DNA of 64,000 nt from Geothrix paludis (GTDB lineage Bacteria; Acidobacteriota; Holophagae; Holophagales; Holophagaceae): contig NZ_JAKZLC010000005.1 of the NCBI RefSeq assembly GCF_022808815.1, forward strand, positions 124,001-188,000. Reading direction: 5' to 3'. The notes below the pieces were generated by a model. It had not been told where the DNA came from. It saw only the letters and a program-made list of their open reading frames with translations, and ran no database searches. A program made the translations under genes and the position numbers. This document shows, in pieces, positions 27,723 to 37,525 of the stretch. The stretch's first letter is position 1. The number at the start of each line of letters is the position of its first letter.

Positions 27723-30700
27723 ATGCGCTCAACACCCCTCGTATTCATCGCCTGGCTCTGGCTGGGACTGGTCGGAGCCATCCTGCCCCTGGCGGGACAG
27801 CAGCCCGCGTTCCGGCGTTTCGGGCTGCGGGATGGCCTGCCGCAGAGCCAGGTGACGGCGCTGATCGAGGACCAGCACGGATTCCTGTGGGTGGGCACCA
27901 ACACCGGTGGCGTCGCCCGGCTGGGCGCCTCGGGCTTCCGGACCTTCGCGGCGCCGCAGGGACTCAAGGCCCTGTTCATCTACGCCCTCATGGAATCCCC
28001 CTCCGGAAGCATCTGGGTGGGCAGCCAGGAAGGGGTCTCCGAGATCCGCGGCGACACGGTCCTGAACTACGGCCTCCCCGAAGGAGAAGGCGTCTTCGAG
28101 GGTCTGGCCCTCGGCCTGGATGACCGGGATCGCGTCCTGGTGGGCAACCGCCAGGGGCTGTTCCGGCTGGAGGAGGGGAAGTTCCTTCCGGTCCAGCTGC
28201 CGGCGCCCTGGCCCGGTGGACCGATCCGGCGCCTGGCCCGGGACCACGCCAAGGGCATCTGGATCCTCGGCAAGGACGGCGCCGTGGCCCGCTGGGACCC
28301 GCAGGGCCTCCGCATGTATTCCCTGTCCCCCAAGCATCCAGGCGGCCGGGTCCGCGACCTCCAGGTGGATGTCCGCGGACAGGCCTGGGTGCTGCTCGAC
28401 GGCGCGCTGCTCCGCATGGACCGGGGCCGGTGGGTGAACGAGCCGCTGACCGGTCTTCCCCGCGTTCCCCGCATGGTCAGCCTCCGGTTCAATGCCCAGG
28501 GCGAGGGGTTCCAGATCTCCCTGGGCGGCGATGGCGTGATGGTGCGGGAACCCGATGGGCGCACCCGCATCCTCACCTCCGACACCGGCCTTCCCCGGGA
28601 CCGGATCTTCGTCGCCATGCGCGACCACCGAGGCGTGCTCTGGGTCGGTTCCGACGGCGACGGGCTGGCGGCCCAGGCGCTGCCGGAGCTGCTGACCCTC
28701 GACAGCTCCAGCGTGATCCTGGGCAAGGATCTGGCCGCGGTCTCGGGCATCCTCGAGCTCGATCCCCAGAGGTACCTCCTCGCCGCCAGCACCGGCGTCT
28801 ACCTGGTCGAGGATGGCCGCAACATCACCGCCCACTGGACCCAGCGCGACGGCCTCCCCGCCACGGAGACATGGGGCATGCTCGCCGATGGCGCCGGCGG
28901 TGCCTGGGTGGGCACGGATCGCGGCCTCGCCCGCTGGAGGAACGGCCGGGTGTCGCCCGCGGGCCCGGCGCAGATGTCCAAGGCGGCGGTGCTGACCCTG
29001 GTGAAGAACGGCTCCGGCATCCTGGCGGGCACCGACCAGGGCCTGTTCGAGCTGGATGGCCAGGGGCGCCTGCTGGCCCACCACCGCCTGCCCCCCGAGG
29101 CCGGCAACGAGACCGTCTCGAACATCCTGCGGTACCAGGGCCGCCTCCTGCTGGCCACGGGCTACGGGCTGTGGGAACTGGCCGGTGGAAAGCTCCAGCG
29201 GGCCTTCCCCGACGCGCCCTTCGCCAGTTCCACCGTCACGGCCATGGCCATCGATTCCCGGGGACGGCTCTGGATCGGGACCATGAAGGGCCTCCATCTG
29301 TGGCGGGACGACCTGTGGACGAGCTTCGGGCTCAACGAGGGCCTGCCGGACGAGGGGATCAATTTCATCGCCGACGTGGGACGCGGGCACATGGCCTTCG
29401 GCCACAACAAGGGCGTGACCCTGCTGGAGGGTCGGAACCTCCACCACCTGAGCCGCAGCCAGGGCCTGATCTCCGAGGAGACCAACCACGACGGCTTCCT
29501 GCTGGATTCCAAGGGCCGCCTGTGGATCGGCATGATCGGGGGCGTCTGCATCCTGCAGGACGCCCTGGCGTTCCACAACACGCCCCTGCGGCCCCCCACC
29601 CTTCTCGACGTGCGGTGGCCCGGGGGTTCCCAGGCGCTTCCGGACGAAGCGACCGTCCCCCCGCGCCCGGATTATCTGGACCTCAGCTTCGACACCGGCG
29701 ACCCGCTGGTGCCCTCCCAGCTCCACTACCAGGCCTGCCTCCAGGGCGTGGACGACGGCTGGCAGCCCGTGAACCAGGGCCTCACGCTCCAGTACCGGAA
29801 CCTCCGGGCGGGCCACTACGAGTTCTACCTGCGCGCCTCCAGCGATGGCGTGACCTGGGCCGAGGCGGCGCCGGTCTCCATCGAAGTCCGTCCCGCCTGG
29901 TACGAGCGCTGGCTGATGCGGGGGCTGATCGCCCTGGCCCTGATCGGCCTGCTCGCCTGGGTGCTCTGGTGGCGCGGCCACAGCCTCGCCATGCGCTCCC
30001 GCGAGCTCGAGGAGACCATCGAGAACCGGACTCTCATGCTGGACCGGCAGAACCGCGCCCTGGAGCACGCCCACCAGCAGATCAAGCGCAGCCTCGAAAG
30101 CCGGCTGAAGCTGCTGGACATGGTCACGCACGACCTCCGCTCGCCCCTCACCACCATCCTCCTCACCCTGGACCGCCTGCGCGAGCTGATCCCCCGCGCC
30201 AACCTGAACCTGCTCGACGTGATGGAGCGGGAGGCGAACCGCATCGAGACGCTCCTGCGGAACCTCCTGGACCAGAGCCGCTCCGAGGCGTTGCTGCAGA
30301 GCCTCAAGCTGGTGCCCACGGTCCCCTCCGAGGTCACCGAGGGCTTCGAGGATGTGCTGCGCCTGAAGGCCGAGGCCAGGGGCCTCACCTTCCACCTCGA
30401 GGTCTCCCCGGACGCCGGGCGGGCGCACATCCTCGCCGATACGGCCACCCTCCACCAGATCCTGCTGAACCTCTTCGAGAACGCCCTCAAGTTCACCCCG
30501 GCGGGGGGCGCGGTGGGCGTCAGGTCCTCAGTGGACTGGGAGGCCCGGATCTGGCGCCTCGAGGTCTGGGACACCGGGCGCGGGCTGGATGTCTCGAAGG
30601 TCGAGGAGCTGCTCATGCCCTTCCGCCAGACCCAGGCCGGCGACGCCGCCCATGGATGGGGGCTCGGCCTCTTCATCTGCCGGAGCCTCATCGACGCGCA

Positions 30701-30779
30701 CCGGGGCGAGATGAAGATCGACAGCGAGCCCGGCCGGGGCGCCCGCTTCATGGTGGAGCTCCCGCTGCAGGAATCCTGA
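27723..30779 (+). CDS. Two-component propeller / Y_Y_Y sensor histidine kinase
   Basis: 1018 residues from ATG 27723, which gives a signal peptide (STPLVFIAWLWLGLVGAILP). Residues about 30-630 are propeller blades with Reg_prop-like repeats (GLPQSQVTALIEDQHGFLWV; DSRGRLWIGTMKGLHLW). A Y_Y_Y domain follows (LQYRNLRAGHYEFYLRASS), then one membrane helix (LIALALIGLLAWVLWW), a HisKA helix with the phospho-His in MVTHDLRSPLTT, and an HATPase domain (LFENALKFTP; WDTGRGLD; HGWGLGLFICRSLID). There is no receiver or DNA-binding domain, so it needs a partner regulator; none is adjacent. Confidence 0.93.
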   Translation: MRSTPLVFIAWLWLGLVGAILPLAGQQPAFRRFGLRDGLPQSQVTALIEDQHGFLWVGTNTGGVARLGASGFRTFAAPQGLKALFIYALMESPSGSIWVGSQEGVSEIRGDTVLNYGLPEGEGVFEGLALGLDDRDRVLVGNRQGLFRLEEGKFLPVQLPAPWPGGPIRRLARDHAKGIWILGKDGAVARWDPQGLRMYSLSPKHPGGRVRDLQVDVRGQAWVLLDGALLRMDRGRWVNEPLTGLPRVPRMVSLRFNAQGEGFQISLGGDGVMVREPDGRTRILTSDTGLPRDRIFVAMRDHRGVLWVGSDGDGLAAQALPELLTLDSSSVILGKDLAAVSGILELDPQRYLLAASTGVYLVEDGRNITAHWTQRDGLPATETWGMLADGAGGAWVGTDRGLARWRNGRVSPAGPAQMSKAAVLTLVKNGSGILAGTDQGLFELDGQGRLLAHHRLPPEAGNETVSNILRYQGRLLLATGYGLWELAGGKLQRAFPDAPFASSTVTAMAIDSRGRLWIGTMKGLHLWRDDLWTSFGLNEGLPDEGINFIADVGRGHMAFGHNKGVTLLEGRNLHHLSRSQGLISEETNHDGFLLDSKGRLWIGMIGGVCILQDALAFHNTPLRPPTLLDVRWPGGSQALPDEATVPPRPDYLDLSFDTGDPLVPSQLHYQACLQGVDDGWQPVNQGLTLQYRNLRAGHYEFYLRASSDGVTWAEAAPVSIEVRPAWYERWLMRGLIALALIGLLAWVLWWRGHSLAMRSRELEETIENRTLMLDRQNRALEHAHQQIKRSLESRLKLLDMVTHDLRSPLTTILLTLDRLRELIPRANLNLLDVMEREANRIETLLRNLLDQSRSEALLQSLKLVPTVPSEVTEGFEDVLRLKAEARGLTFHLEVSPDAGRAHILADTATLHQILLNLFENALKFTPAGGAVGVRSSVDWEARIWRLEVWDTGRGLDVSKVEELLMPFRQTQAGDAAHGWGLGLFICRSLIDAHRGEMKIDSEPGRGARFMVELPLQES

Positions 30780-30870
30780 CCCTGTGACCGAGGGCATAAA
30801 CCCCAGGCACGTCGGGGCCGTTCCGCGCATCCTGGGTGGACCCGGAGACTTTGTGCCCCCCTCTTTCCCC

Positions 30871-31899
30871 ATGCCGATGAACAGCCAGCCCCCCCGGATG
30901 CTCAGGCTGAAGGACGGCCTCAAGGATGGCCTGGGCCGGGCCATCACCTACCTGCGGATCTCAGTGACCGAGCAGTGCAACCTGGCCTGCGTCTACTGCA
31001 AGCCGAGGACCGGAGCCCAGGAGCGCGCCGAACCCCCGGCCATGAGCCGGAACGAGCTGGTGCAGATCGCCCAGGTCTTCACCAGCCTGGGCATCCGCAA
31101 GGTGCGCCTCACGGGCGGCGAGCCCCTGATGCGCCGGGATCTGGAGACCATCGTCGCGGGCATCAGCCCGGAGGTGGAGGGCCGGGTGCACCTCACCACC
31201 AACGGCATCCACCTGGCCCGCCGGGCCCGGGGCCTGCGGGACGCCGGCCTGTGCGGCGTGAACGTAAGCCTGGACGCCGCGGAGCGCGGCTCCTTCGAGC
31301 GCCTCACCCGCAAGGATGGCCTGTCCCGCGTGCTGGCCGGGATCGAGGCCGCCCGGTCCGCGGGCCTCAAGACCAAGCTGAACGCGGTGGTCCTGAAGGG
31401 CTGGAACGAAGACCAGATCGCCCCCCTCGCCCGGCTGGCCCAGGCGGAGGGCATCCAGGTGCGCTTCATCGAGTTCATGCCCTACCAGGGCAATGGCTGG
31501 GGGCGGGACCAGTTCATGCCCGCCGGCGAGATCCTGCAAGCCGTCCAGGAAGGCCTCGGGACCTCCCTGGAGGAAGAGCCGGTGGTGGGCCTGGAGGAAG
31601 GCCCTGCGCGGATCTTCAAGCTGGCGGGGAGCGAAGGCAAGGTCGGCGTCATCTCGACCCTCAGCGCGGACTTCTGCGACCGCTGCAACCGCGTGCGGCT
31701 CACCAGCCGCGGCGAGCTGAAGGCCTGCCTCTTCGGGAACAGGCCCGTGGATCTCCTGGAACCCCTGCGGAACCACGCCTCGCACGAGGATCTCGCGCGG
31801 CTCGTCCGCCAGGCCCTCACCGAGAAGCTGGATTGCCACCCCATGCGCCGCGGGGAGGCCCCGGTCCTCTCGAGCGGCATGTGGCAGGTGGGTGGATGA
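30871..31899 (+). CDS. moaA: GTP 3',8-cyclase MoaA
   Basis: About 342 residues from ATG 30871; GTG 30853 (with GGAG upstream) and ATG 30898 are alternatives. MoaA is a radical SAM enzyme that starts molybdopterin synthesis. The radical SAM cluster is in CNLACVYCK, the second cluster in FCDRCNRVRLTSRGELKACL, and the C-terminus ends in Gly-Gly (MWQVGG), as MoaA requires. The adjacent mobA and the molybdoenzyme downstream make a coherent cofactor-enzyme unit. Confidence 0.95.
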   Translation: MPMNSQPPRMLRLKDGLKDGLGRAITYLRISVTEQCNLACVYCKPRTGAQERAEPPAMSRNELVQIAQVFTSLGIRKVRLTGGEPLMRRDLETIVAGISPEVEGRVHLTTNGIHLARRARGLRDAGLCGVNVSLDAAERGSFERLTRKDGLSRVLAGIEAARSAGLKTKLNAVVLKGWNEDQIAPLARLAQAEGIQVRFIEFMPYQGNGWGRDQFMPAGEILQAVQEGLGTSLEEEPVVGLEEGPARIFKLAGSEGKVGVISTLSADFCDRCNRVRLTSRGELKACLFGNRPVDLLEPLRNHASHEDLARLVRQALTEKLDCHPMRRGEAPVLSSGMWQVGG

Positions 31900-32471
31900 G
31901 GTCCACGCGCGCCGGCCTGCTGCTCCTGAGCGGCGGCCAGGGCCGCAGGATGGGCGAGGCCAAGCACGCCCTGGCCCACCCGGCCGGCGGCTCCTGGGGG
32001 GCGCGCCTCGTCCAGGTCTTCGAAGCCGTGTTCCCCGGGGCGCCCATCCAGGTGCTGGGGGAGCCTTTGCCCGACCGCCCGGACCTGGCGGTGGTGGAGG
32101 ATCGCCGCGAGGGTCCGGCCGCGGCCCTCCGGGCCTGGGCCGCGGGGGAGGCGCCTGCCGCCCGCCGCTGGTGGGTGCTGGCCTGCGACCAGGTGCGCTG
32201 GACACCGGAGCGCCTGGAGGACTGGATCCGCCGCGCCGAGGCCGCTGACCCCCGGGCCCTCCAATGGGTGATGGCGCGCCACCGCGGCCACCTCCAGCCC
32301 CTGGGCGGCTGGGTCGCCAGCGCGCTCCGCCCGGCCATCGCCGCCGCGACGTCCCGCTCGCTCATTGCCCTGGCGGAGTCCCTCCCGCACCTGGTCCTGC
32401 CCGCCGAGGGCCCCGAGTGGCTGGACGTGGACACGCCGGAAGAGCGGCGCGCCTTCGAGGATGAGAGCTAA
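31896..32471 (+). CDS. mobA: Molybdenum cofactor guanylyltransferase-like (MobA)
   Basis: 191 residues, starting 4 bp before the moaA stop (ATGA). The N-terminal nucleotide motif LLLSGGQGRRMGEAKHAL, CDQVRWTPERLEDWI and the final WLDVDTPEE match MobA-like nucleotidyltransferases, which attach GMP to Mo-molybdopterin to give the bis-MGD used by DMSO-reductase-type enzymes. Such an enzyme is encoded at 35330-37516, which supports the assignment. Confidence 0.85.
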   Translation: MRSTRAGLLLLSGGQGRRMGEAKHALAHPAGGSWGARLVQVFEAVFPGAPIQVLGEPLPDRPDLAVVEDRREGPAAALRAWAAGEAPAARRWWVLACDQVRWTPERLEDWIRRAEAADPRALQWVMARHRGHLQPLGGWVASALRPAIAAATSRSLIALAESLPHLVLPAEGPEWLDVDTPEERRAFEDES

Positions 32472-32511
32472 GACTAGGGCTAAGGCTAGGGGCTGGTGAC
32501 CGCGAAAACGC

Positions 32512-32889
32512 TCAGCCCAGGCGCTTGCGCACCAGGCGCTCCACGGGCACGCCGCCCTTGAGGTGGCTCTCGATGATCTCGGGCACCTCGGCGGGCGTGA
32601 CGTGGGCGTACCAGATGCCGTCCGGATACACGAGCACCGCCGGGCCGATGGCGCAGAAGCCCACGGAGCCGCAGTGGATGCACTGCACCTCGCCTTCCCG
32701 GTTGCCCTTGTAGAACAGCAGGTTCTCCTCAATCAGGTGGGCCTTGAAAGCCTCCAGGACCGCCTCGGAACCATTGGCCGTACAGCTCTTGCCGGTACAG
32801 ACCAGCACCTGCCGCTTCAATGCGGGCCCCATCACCGGGGTCACGGCGGCGTCCTGCTCGGGGGTGGGGAGGGGACGGGATGCATCCAT
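32512..32889 (-). CDS. Thioredoxin-like [2Fe-2S] ferredoxin
   Basis: 125 residues from ATG 32889, with GAGG upstream. The four ligands sit as CTGKSC at the first strand and CIHCGSVGFC further on, the pattern of thioredoxin-fold [2Fe-2S] ferredoxins and NuoE-like domains. AVLVYPDGIWYAHVTPAEVP continues the fold. It is convergent with mobA. An electron-transfer role near the molybdoenzyme is plausible but not demonstrated. Confidence 0.85.
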   Translation of the reverse strand: MDASRPLPTPEQDAAVTPVMGPALKRQVLVCTGKSCTANGSEAVLEAFKAHLIEENLLFYKGNREGEVQCIHCGSVGFCAIGPAVLVYPDGIWYAHVTPAEVPEIIESHLKGGVPVERLVRKRLG

Positions 32890-33001
32890 GGGGGCCTCGC
32901 AACCCTCAAGATAACAGTCCATTCCAGCTTCAATGGCCAGGTTCCAGATCCATGCCAATCGAAGGTTTCGAATCAAATTACTTAGTGGTTATTTAATTAT
33001 T

Positions 33002-33017
33002 GGTGACCATAGTCACG
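33002..33017. promoter_or_regulatory. CRP/FNR-type operator candidate
   Basis: GGTGA-N6-TCACG contains the perfect palindrome GTGAC-CATA-GTCAC (33003-33016) in an AT-rich patch between the divergent ferredoxin and cytochrome genes. It resembles the TGTGA-N6-TCACA site of CRP/FNR regulators. It lies about 160 bp upstream of the cytochrome start. Confidence 0.4.
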
Positions 33018-33175
33018 TACGACTTGACCTCGTTAATCACCCGTTCATCCTCTATTCAGCGGCGCTCCCATCCGCGCCCGTAGCAAGCTCCCACAGGATC
33101 CCCGGGATCCGGTGCCTTCGGCCTGCCTGGCCAGGCGCCATCCCTTCCTCACCCACTCCAGAAAGGACGTGCTCC

Positions 33176-33496
33176 ATGCGGAACACCCTGAAGCTCCTCG
33201 CCGTGTTCGCGGCGCTCACGGTGCCCCTCGCCGCTCAGGGCGGCAGCGACACCAAGGGCAAATTCTTCTTCAAGAAGACCTGCAAGTCCTGCCACACCCC
33301 CGGCAGCGCCGCCAAGGAGATCACCCCCCTCTCCAAGACCCAGGCCCAGTGGAAGGCCTACTTCGCCGCCGGCAAGCACAAGAAGGGCGCCGAGAAGATC
33401 GACTCCGTCGTGAAGCCCGAGCAGGTCAAGGACATCCAGACCTTCCTCGTGAACCACGCCTCGGATTCCCCCCAGCCCGAAACCTGCGGCGGCTGA
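33176..33496 (+). CDS. Small periplasmic monoheme cytochrome c
   Basis: 106 residues from ATG 33176, with GAAAGGA upstream. A signal peptide (MRNTLKLLAVFAALTVPLAA) precedes a single CKSCH heme site; the region around PLSKTQAQWKAYFAAGKHKK is likely to contain the distal ligand. The C-terminus carries one extra Cys (ETCGG). It opens the respiratory gene run and probably passes electrons in the periplasm between the quinol subunit, the molybdoenzyme and other partners. Confidence 0.85.
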   Translation: MRNTLKLLAVFAALTVPLAAQGGSDTKGKFFFKKTCKSCHTPGSAAKEITPLSKTQAQWKAYFAAGKHKKGAEKIDSVVKPEQVKDIQTFLVNHASDSPQPETCGG

Positions 33497-33560
33497 TCCC
33501 CGTCCATCCAGCGTTCCTCAGACCCCTACCTCTCAACCCCCCACCCCGGAGACACACACC

Positions 33561-35249
33561 ATGAACTCCAGAATCGCGCTCGCCCTGGTCGCCATGCTGG
33601 CGCCCGCGGCCCTCAGCGCCCAGTCCGCCCAGGACCTGCAGAAGCAGATCGAGCAGTTGAAGGTCCAGTTGAAGGCCGTCGAAGAGAAGGCCGCCGCCGC
33701 CCAGGAAGTGGACACCCGCCTGACCAAGGTCGAGACCAAGGTCGCCGGCGACAACATCCAGTGGGGCGGAGAACTCCGCACCCGCTTCGACAGCACGCAG
33801 CAGCACTTCAAGCCCTACACCCAGTTCATGGGGTTCATGCAGAACACCCCCAGCGCCTCCAATCCGTACCCCTTCGCGCCCATCGCCCAGCCGGTGGGTG
33901 CGCAGGATTGGACCAACTCCGTCCAGTGGTCCACCCGACTCCGCCTGAACATGGGCATCACCATCAACGAGAACGCCAAGATCATGGGCCGCCTCGTGAT
34001 GTACAAGGTCCATGGCGGCGCCGACGTGCCCACCTTCAACGGCACGCCCAACACCATCGCCACGTCCTTCACCACCGGCCAGACGCCCGCTACGGACGCG
34101 CTGCGGGTGGAGCGGGCCAGCCTGGTCTACCACTTCAACTCGGTCGCCAGCATCCTGTCCATCGGTCGTCAGAACACCTCCGATGGCCCGCCGTTCGAAG
34201 TCCGCGAGGGCGGCGAGCGTCAGGCCACCCCGCAGGCCCTGGCCGTGAACGCCACCATCGACGGCATCGGTTGGAAGTTCCAGCTCGAAAAGATCGGCTT
34301 CCCTGAAGGCACCCTGCTGGGATTCTGCTACGGCGTGGGCTACGAGAGCGGGTTCGGCGGCGGCGGCAACGTCAAGTCCAACCAGACCATCGTGGGCATG
34401 AACTTCACCAACTTCAACGGGACGAACCCCTCGGCCATCACGCCGGTGGTGGGCAACATCGGGCCTCTGAAGGACACCACGGTGCTGGGCGCCATGTTCG
34501 ACATGCCCCTGCTCTTCCAGATCGGGGACTCGGTCCAGAGCGCGAACCTGTACCTGGGCTACAACCGCATGGGCAACATGACCGACATCCCCTTCGGGAA
34601 CACCATCAACTTCCCGATCCCCGGCCAGACGCCTTCGACCCAGTACGTCACCGCCACGGCCAACCTCGGCGACATGGATCAGTTCACGGCCACCTGGAAG
34701 CACAAGATCGGTGACACCTTCACCTACTTCGTGAGCGGCGGATATCTCAAGAGCCACCCGAACGGCCAGGTTTCGCAGTACGGCGCCTACTGGACCATGC
34801 CGGCCTCCATGGGCGGCAACACCGTGCAGCTGTCCGGCTTCGGCGGCCTGATGGGCGACCCGGTCAACAGCCAGACCGCCACGGCCTATTACGCCGGCGT
34901 GCGCTATGACCCCACCCCGACCTTCGGCGTGGGCGTGGAGTTCAACCACGGCTCCCCGCGCTGGTGGACCTACACCCCCGCCACCGGCGAGTACACCGAC
35001 AAGCTCGGCGCCCGCGGCGACGTGTGGGAAGGCTACATCCAGTGGCGGTTCGCCCACAACGCCGCCCTCCGCCTGGGCTACATCGACTACAAGTACACCA
35101 CTGCGATGAGCGGCTGGCAGATCGGCCCCTCCGTGCAGCCCGGCCAGGACTGGGTGTCCGCCATGAACCTGGGCAACAACCCCATGCTCCAGTACGCCTA
35201 CCCGGAGACGGTCAAGAACCTCTACGCCTCCATCGAAGTGCATTTCTAG
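33561..35249 (+). CDS. Outer-membrane beta-barrel, porin-like (possibly DUF3373)
   Basis: 562 residues. Signal peptide (MNSRIALALVAMLAPAALSA), then a short coiled coil (about 22-60; QDLQKQIEQLKVQLKAVEEK) and a long beta-rich part with alternating strands (WGGELRTRFDS; GVRYDPTPTFGVGVEFN) ending on F at the C-terminus (IEVHF), as outer-membrane barrels do. The coil-plus-barrel layout resembles DUF3373 and related porins. It lies 64 bp after the cytochrome and 80 bp before the molybdoenzyme, suggesting uptake of the substrate or exit of product. Confidence 0.75.
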   Translation: MNSRIALALVAMLAPAALSAQSAQDLQKQIEQLKVQLKAVEEKAAAAQEVDTRLTKVETKVAGDNIQWGGELRTRFDSTQQHFKPYTQFMGFMQNTPSASNPYPFAPIAQPVGAQDWTNSVQWSTRLRLNMGITINENAKIMGRLVMYKVHGGADVPTFNGTPNTIATSFTTGQTPATDALRVERASLVYHFNSVASILSIGRQNTSDGPPFEVREGGERQATPQALAVNATIDGIGWKFQLEKIGFPEGTLLGFCYGVGYESGFGGGGNVKSNQTIVGMNFTNFNGTNPSAITPVVGNIGPLKDTTVLGAMFDMPLLFQIGDSVQSANLYLGYNRMGNMTDIPFGNTINFPIPGQTPSTQYVTATANLGDMDQFTATWKHKIGDTFTYFVSGGYLKSHPNGQVSQYGAYWTMPASMGGNTVQLSGFGGLMGDPVNSQTATAYYAGVRYDPTPTFGVGVEFNHGSPRWWTYTPATGEYTDKLGARGDVWEGYIQWRFAHNAALRLGYIDYKYTTAMSGWQIGPSVQPGQDWVSAMNLGNNPMLQYAYPETVKNLYASIEVHF

Positions 35250-35329
35250 CACCTGAACCACCCGGGCCGGGGAGGCGACTCCCCGGCCCTTCCTCCACCA
35301 CCCTTCCTCGCATCACCAGGGAGACCACG

Positions 35330-37516
35330 ATGGGAACGATTCGCATGGATCGCCGGCTGTTCCTGAAAAGCGCGGGCGCCACCGCGGGGGCCGTCGCCGC
35401 CACACAGGTGGGATGCCTCAGATACTTCAAGAAGGGGCGCAGCTCCGCCGCAGAAACGAAGGAGATCCCGACGACCTGCGAACTGTGCCCGAACAAGTGT
35501 TCGGCCATCGCCGTGGTCGAGGGCGGCTTCGTCAAGAAGCTGAACCCCAACCCCGAGAACCCCAAATCCCGTGACATGCTGTGCGCGCGCGGCAATGCGG
35601 CCATCAAGCAGGTCTACGACCCCGACCGCATCAAGCAGCCCATGATCCGCGTGGGCGCCCGCGGCGAGGGCAAGTGGAAGCCCGTGAGCTGGGACGAGGC
35701 CTTCGACTTCGCGGCCAAGAAGCTGTCCGAGGTGAAGGACAAGTACGGCCCGCAGGGCACCCTCTGGTCCTCCACCGAGGGCTTCCAGGAGGTCTTCTTC
35801 AAGAACCTGGGCCTGGCCTTCGGCTCTCCCAACCTCGTGCGCCACCCGACGCTGTGCCTCGCCTCGGTGAACCTGGCCTACAGCGCCACTTTCGGCACTG
35901 TCCCCAGCTTCGACCTGCTGAACAGCAAGTTCGTCATCATGTCCGGCGCCAACCGCTTCGAGAGCATCATCACGCCCGACACCATGGACCTCATCGGCGG
36001 GGTGATGGAGCGCAAGGCCAAGCTGGTCTACCTCGATCCCCGCTTCACCGTGACGGCCGCCAAGGCCGACGAGTGGTACCCCATCAAGCCCGGCAGCGAC
36101 CTCGCCTTCATCCTGGCCATGATCCACGTGATCATCAAGGAGGGCCGCCACAGCAAGGACTTCGTCGCCACCTACACCACCGGCTTCGACCAGCTCGCCG
36201 AGCACGTGAAGCAGTACACGCCGGAGTGGGCTGAGAAGGAGACGGAGATCCCCGCCGCGGACATCGTCCGCATCGCCCGCGAGTTCGCCGATGCCGGCGC
36301 CCGGGCCCTCTACTACGCGGGCCGCCGGTCCTCGTGGTACCAGAACGACTTCCAGATGCGCCGCGCCCAGGCCATCCTCAACGCCATCGTGGGCAACTGG
36401 GACCAGATGGGCGGCATGGTGCCCAACGCCAAGCTGCCGAAGGGCGAGTTCTTGTTCATGCCCTGGGACGAGCCCAAGGCCCCCCGGGTAGACGAGATCG
36501 AGACCGCCTTCCCCCTCGCCGCCAAGGGCGACGGTGTCTACCTCAAGCTCCGCGAGAACGTGCTCAGCGGGAAGCCTTACCCCGTGAAGGGCTGGATGGT
36601 CTACAAGCAGGACCCCATGAACTCCCTGCCCGACCAGGCCAAGACGATGAAGATGATCGACCAGATGGACTTCATCGGCGTCATCGACGTCCAGATGAGC
36701 GACATGGCCTGGTATGCGGACGTGGTCTTCCCCGAGAGCGCCTACCTGGAGCGCACGGACCCCGTGGAGGTGATGCCGGGCATCTGGCCCGCCGTGGTCT
36801 TCCGGCAGCAGGTGGTGAAGCCCATCCACGACACCAAGCCGAACCTGGAGATCGTCCAGGGTATCGCCAAGCGCCTGGGCCTCAGCGACTACTTCGACTA
36901 CACCATCGACCAGTGGGTCGAGGCGGAGTTCAAGGACCTGCCCATCCCCATGGCCGCCGAGCACATGAAGAAGCACGGTGTCTGGGCCGCCAGCGGCCAG
37001 CCCAGCTATGGGAAGACCCTGAACTCGGACCACCGCTTCGTCACCAAGACCGGCAAGATCGAGCTCTTCTCGGAGCGCCTCCAGGAGGCCGGCCACGACC
37101 CGCTGCCCGTCTACACGGCACAGCCCCAGCCCCGGAACGACCAGTTCCGGCTCATCCTGGGCCGCGTGGGCTACTTCACCCACGCCAACCAGTCCAACAA
37201 CGTCTGGCTGCACGAGTTCGTGAAGGAGAACGACCTCTGGATCAACCCGAAGCCGGCGGAACGCCTGGGCATCCGGGACGGGGCCTACGTGAACGTCAGT
37301 AGCAGCGTGGGCAGCGTGAAGCTCAAGGCCCGCGTCACCGAGGAGATCCGCCCGGACTGCGTGTTCATGCTCCACGGCTTCGGCAAGAAGTCGAAGATGC
37401 AGAGCCTCGTCTACAACGTGGGCGCCAGCGATGCCGTGATCCTCGAAACCGCCTGGGACAAGGTCTCCGGGAACGCGGCCTTCCACGAAACCTTCGTCAA
37501 AGTCGCGAACGCGTAG
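35330..37516 (+). CDS. Tat-exported molybdopterin oxidoreductase, PsrA/PhsA-type catalytic subunit
   Basis: 728 residues from ATG 35330. A twin-Arg signal (MDRRLFLKSAGA) leads to a [4Fe-4S] motif with Cys50, Cys53, Cys57 and Cys85. The likely Mo ligand is Cys176 in HPTLCLASV, at about the position of the Cys ligand in PsrA; this favours the polysulfide/thiosulfate/tetrathionate/arsenate reductase branch over Ser or Asp types. The rest is the four-domain bis-MGD fold, ending in VSSSVGSVKLKARVTEEI. The gene order with PsrB-like and NrfD-like subunits fits PsrABC/PhsABC. The substrate cannot be read from sequence. Confidence 0.9.
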   Translation: MGTIRMDRRLFLKSAGATAGAVAATQVGCLRYFKKGRSSAAETKEIPTTCELCPNKCSAIAVVEGGFVKKLNPNPENPKSRDMLCARGNAAIKQVYDPDRIKQPMIRVGARGEGKWKPVSWDEAFDFAAKKLSEVKDKYGPQGTLWSSTEGFQEVFFKNLGLAFGSPNLVRHPTLCLASVNLAYSATFGTVPSFDLLNSKFVIMSGANRFESIITPDTMDLIGGVMERKAKLVYLDPRFTVTAAKADEWYPIKPGSDLAFILAMIHVIIKEGRHSKDFVATYTTGFDQLAEHVKQYTPEWAEKETEIPAADIVRIAREFADAGARALYYAGRRSSWYQNDFQMRRAQAILNAIVGNWDQMGGMVPNAKLPKGEFLFMPWDEPKAPRVDEIETAFPLAAKGDGVYLKLRENVLSGKPYPVKGWMVYKQDPMNSLPDQAKTMKMIDQMDFIGVIDVQMSDMAWYADVVFPESAYLERTDPVEVMPGIWPAVVFRQQVVKPIHDTKPNLEIVQGIAKRLGLSDYFDYTIDQWVEAEFKDLPIPMAAEHMKKHGVWAASGQPSYGKTLNSDHRFVTKTGKIELFSERLQEAGHDPLPVYTAQPQPRNDQFRLILGRVGYFTHANQSNNVWLHEFVKENDLWINPKPAERLGIRDGAYVNVSSSVGSVKLKARVTEEIRPDCVFMLHGFGKKSKMQSLVYNVGASDAVILETAWDKVSGNAAFHETFVKVANA

Positions 37517-37525
37517 GAGCGAGCC

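Noticed and set aside
27729-30455. A 908-codon frame antisense to the sensor kinase
   Set aside because: Shadow frame; no recognisable motif, while the plus strand encodes a complete kinase.
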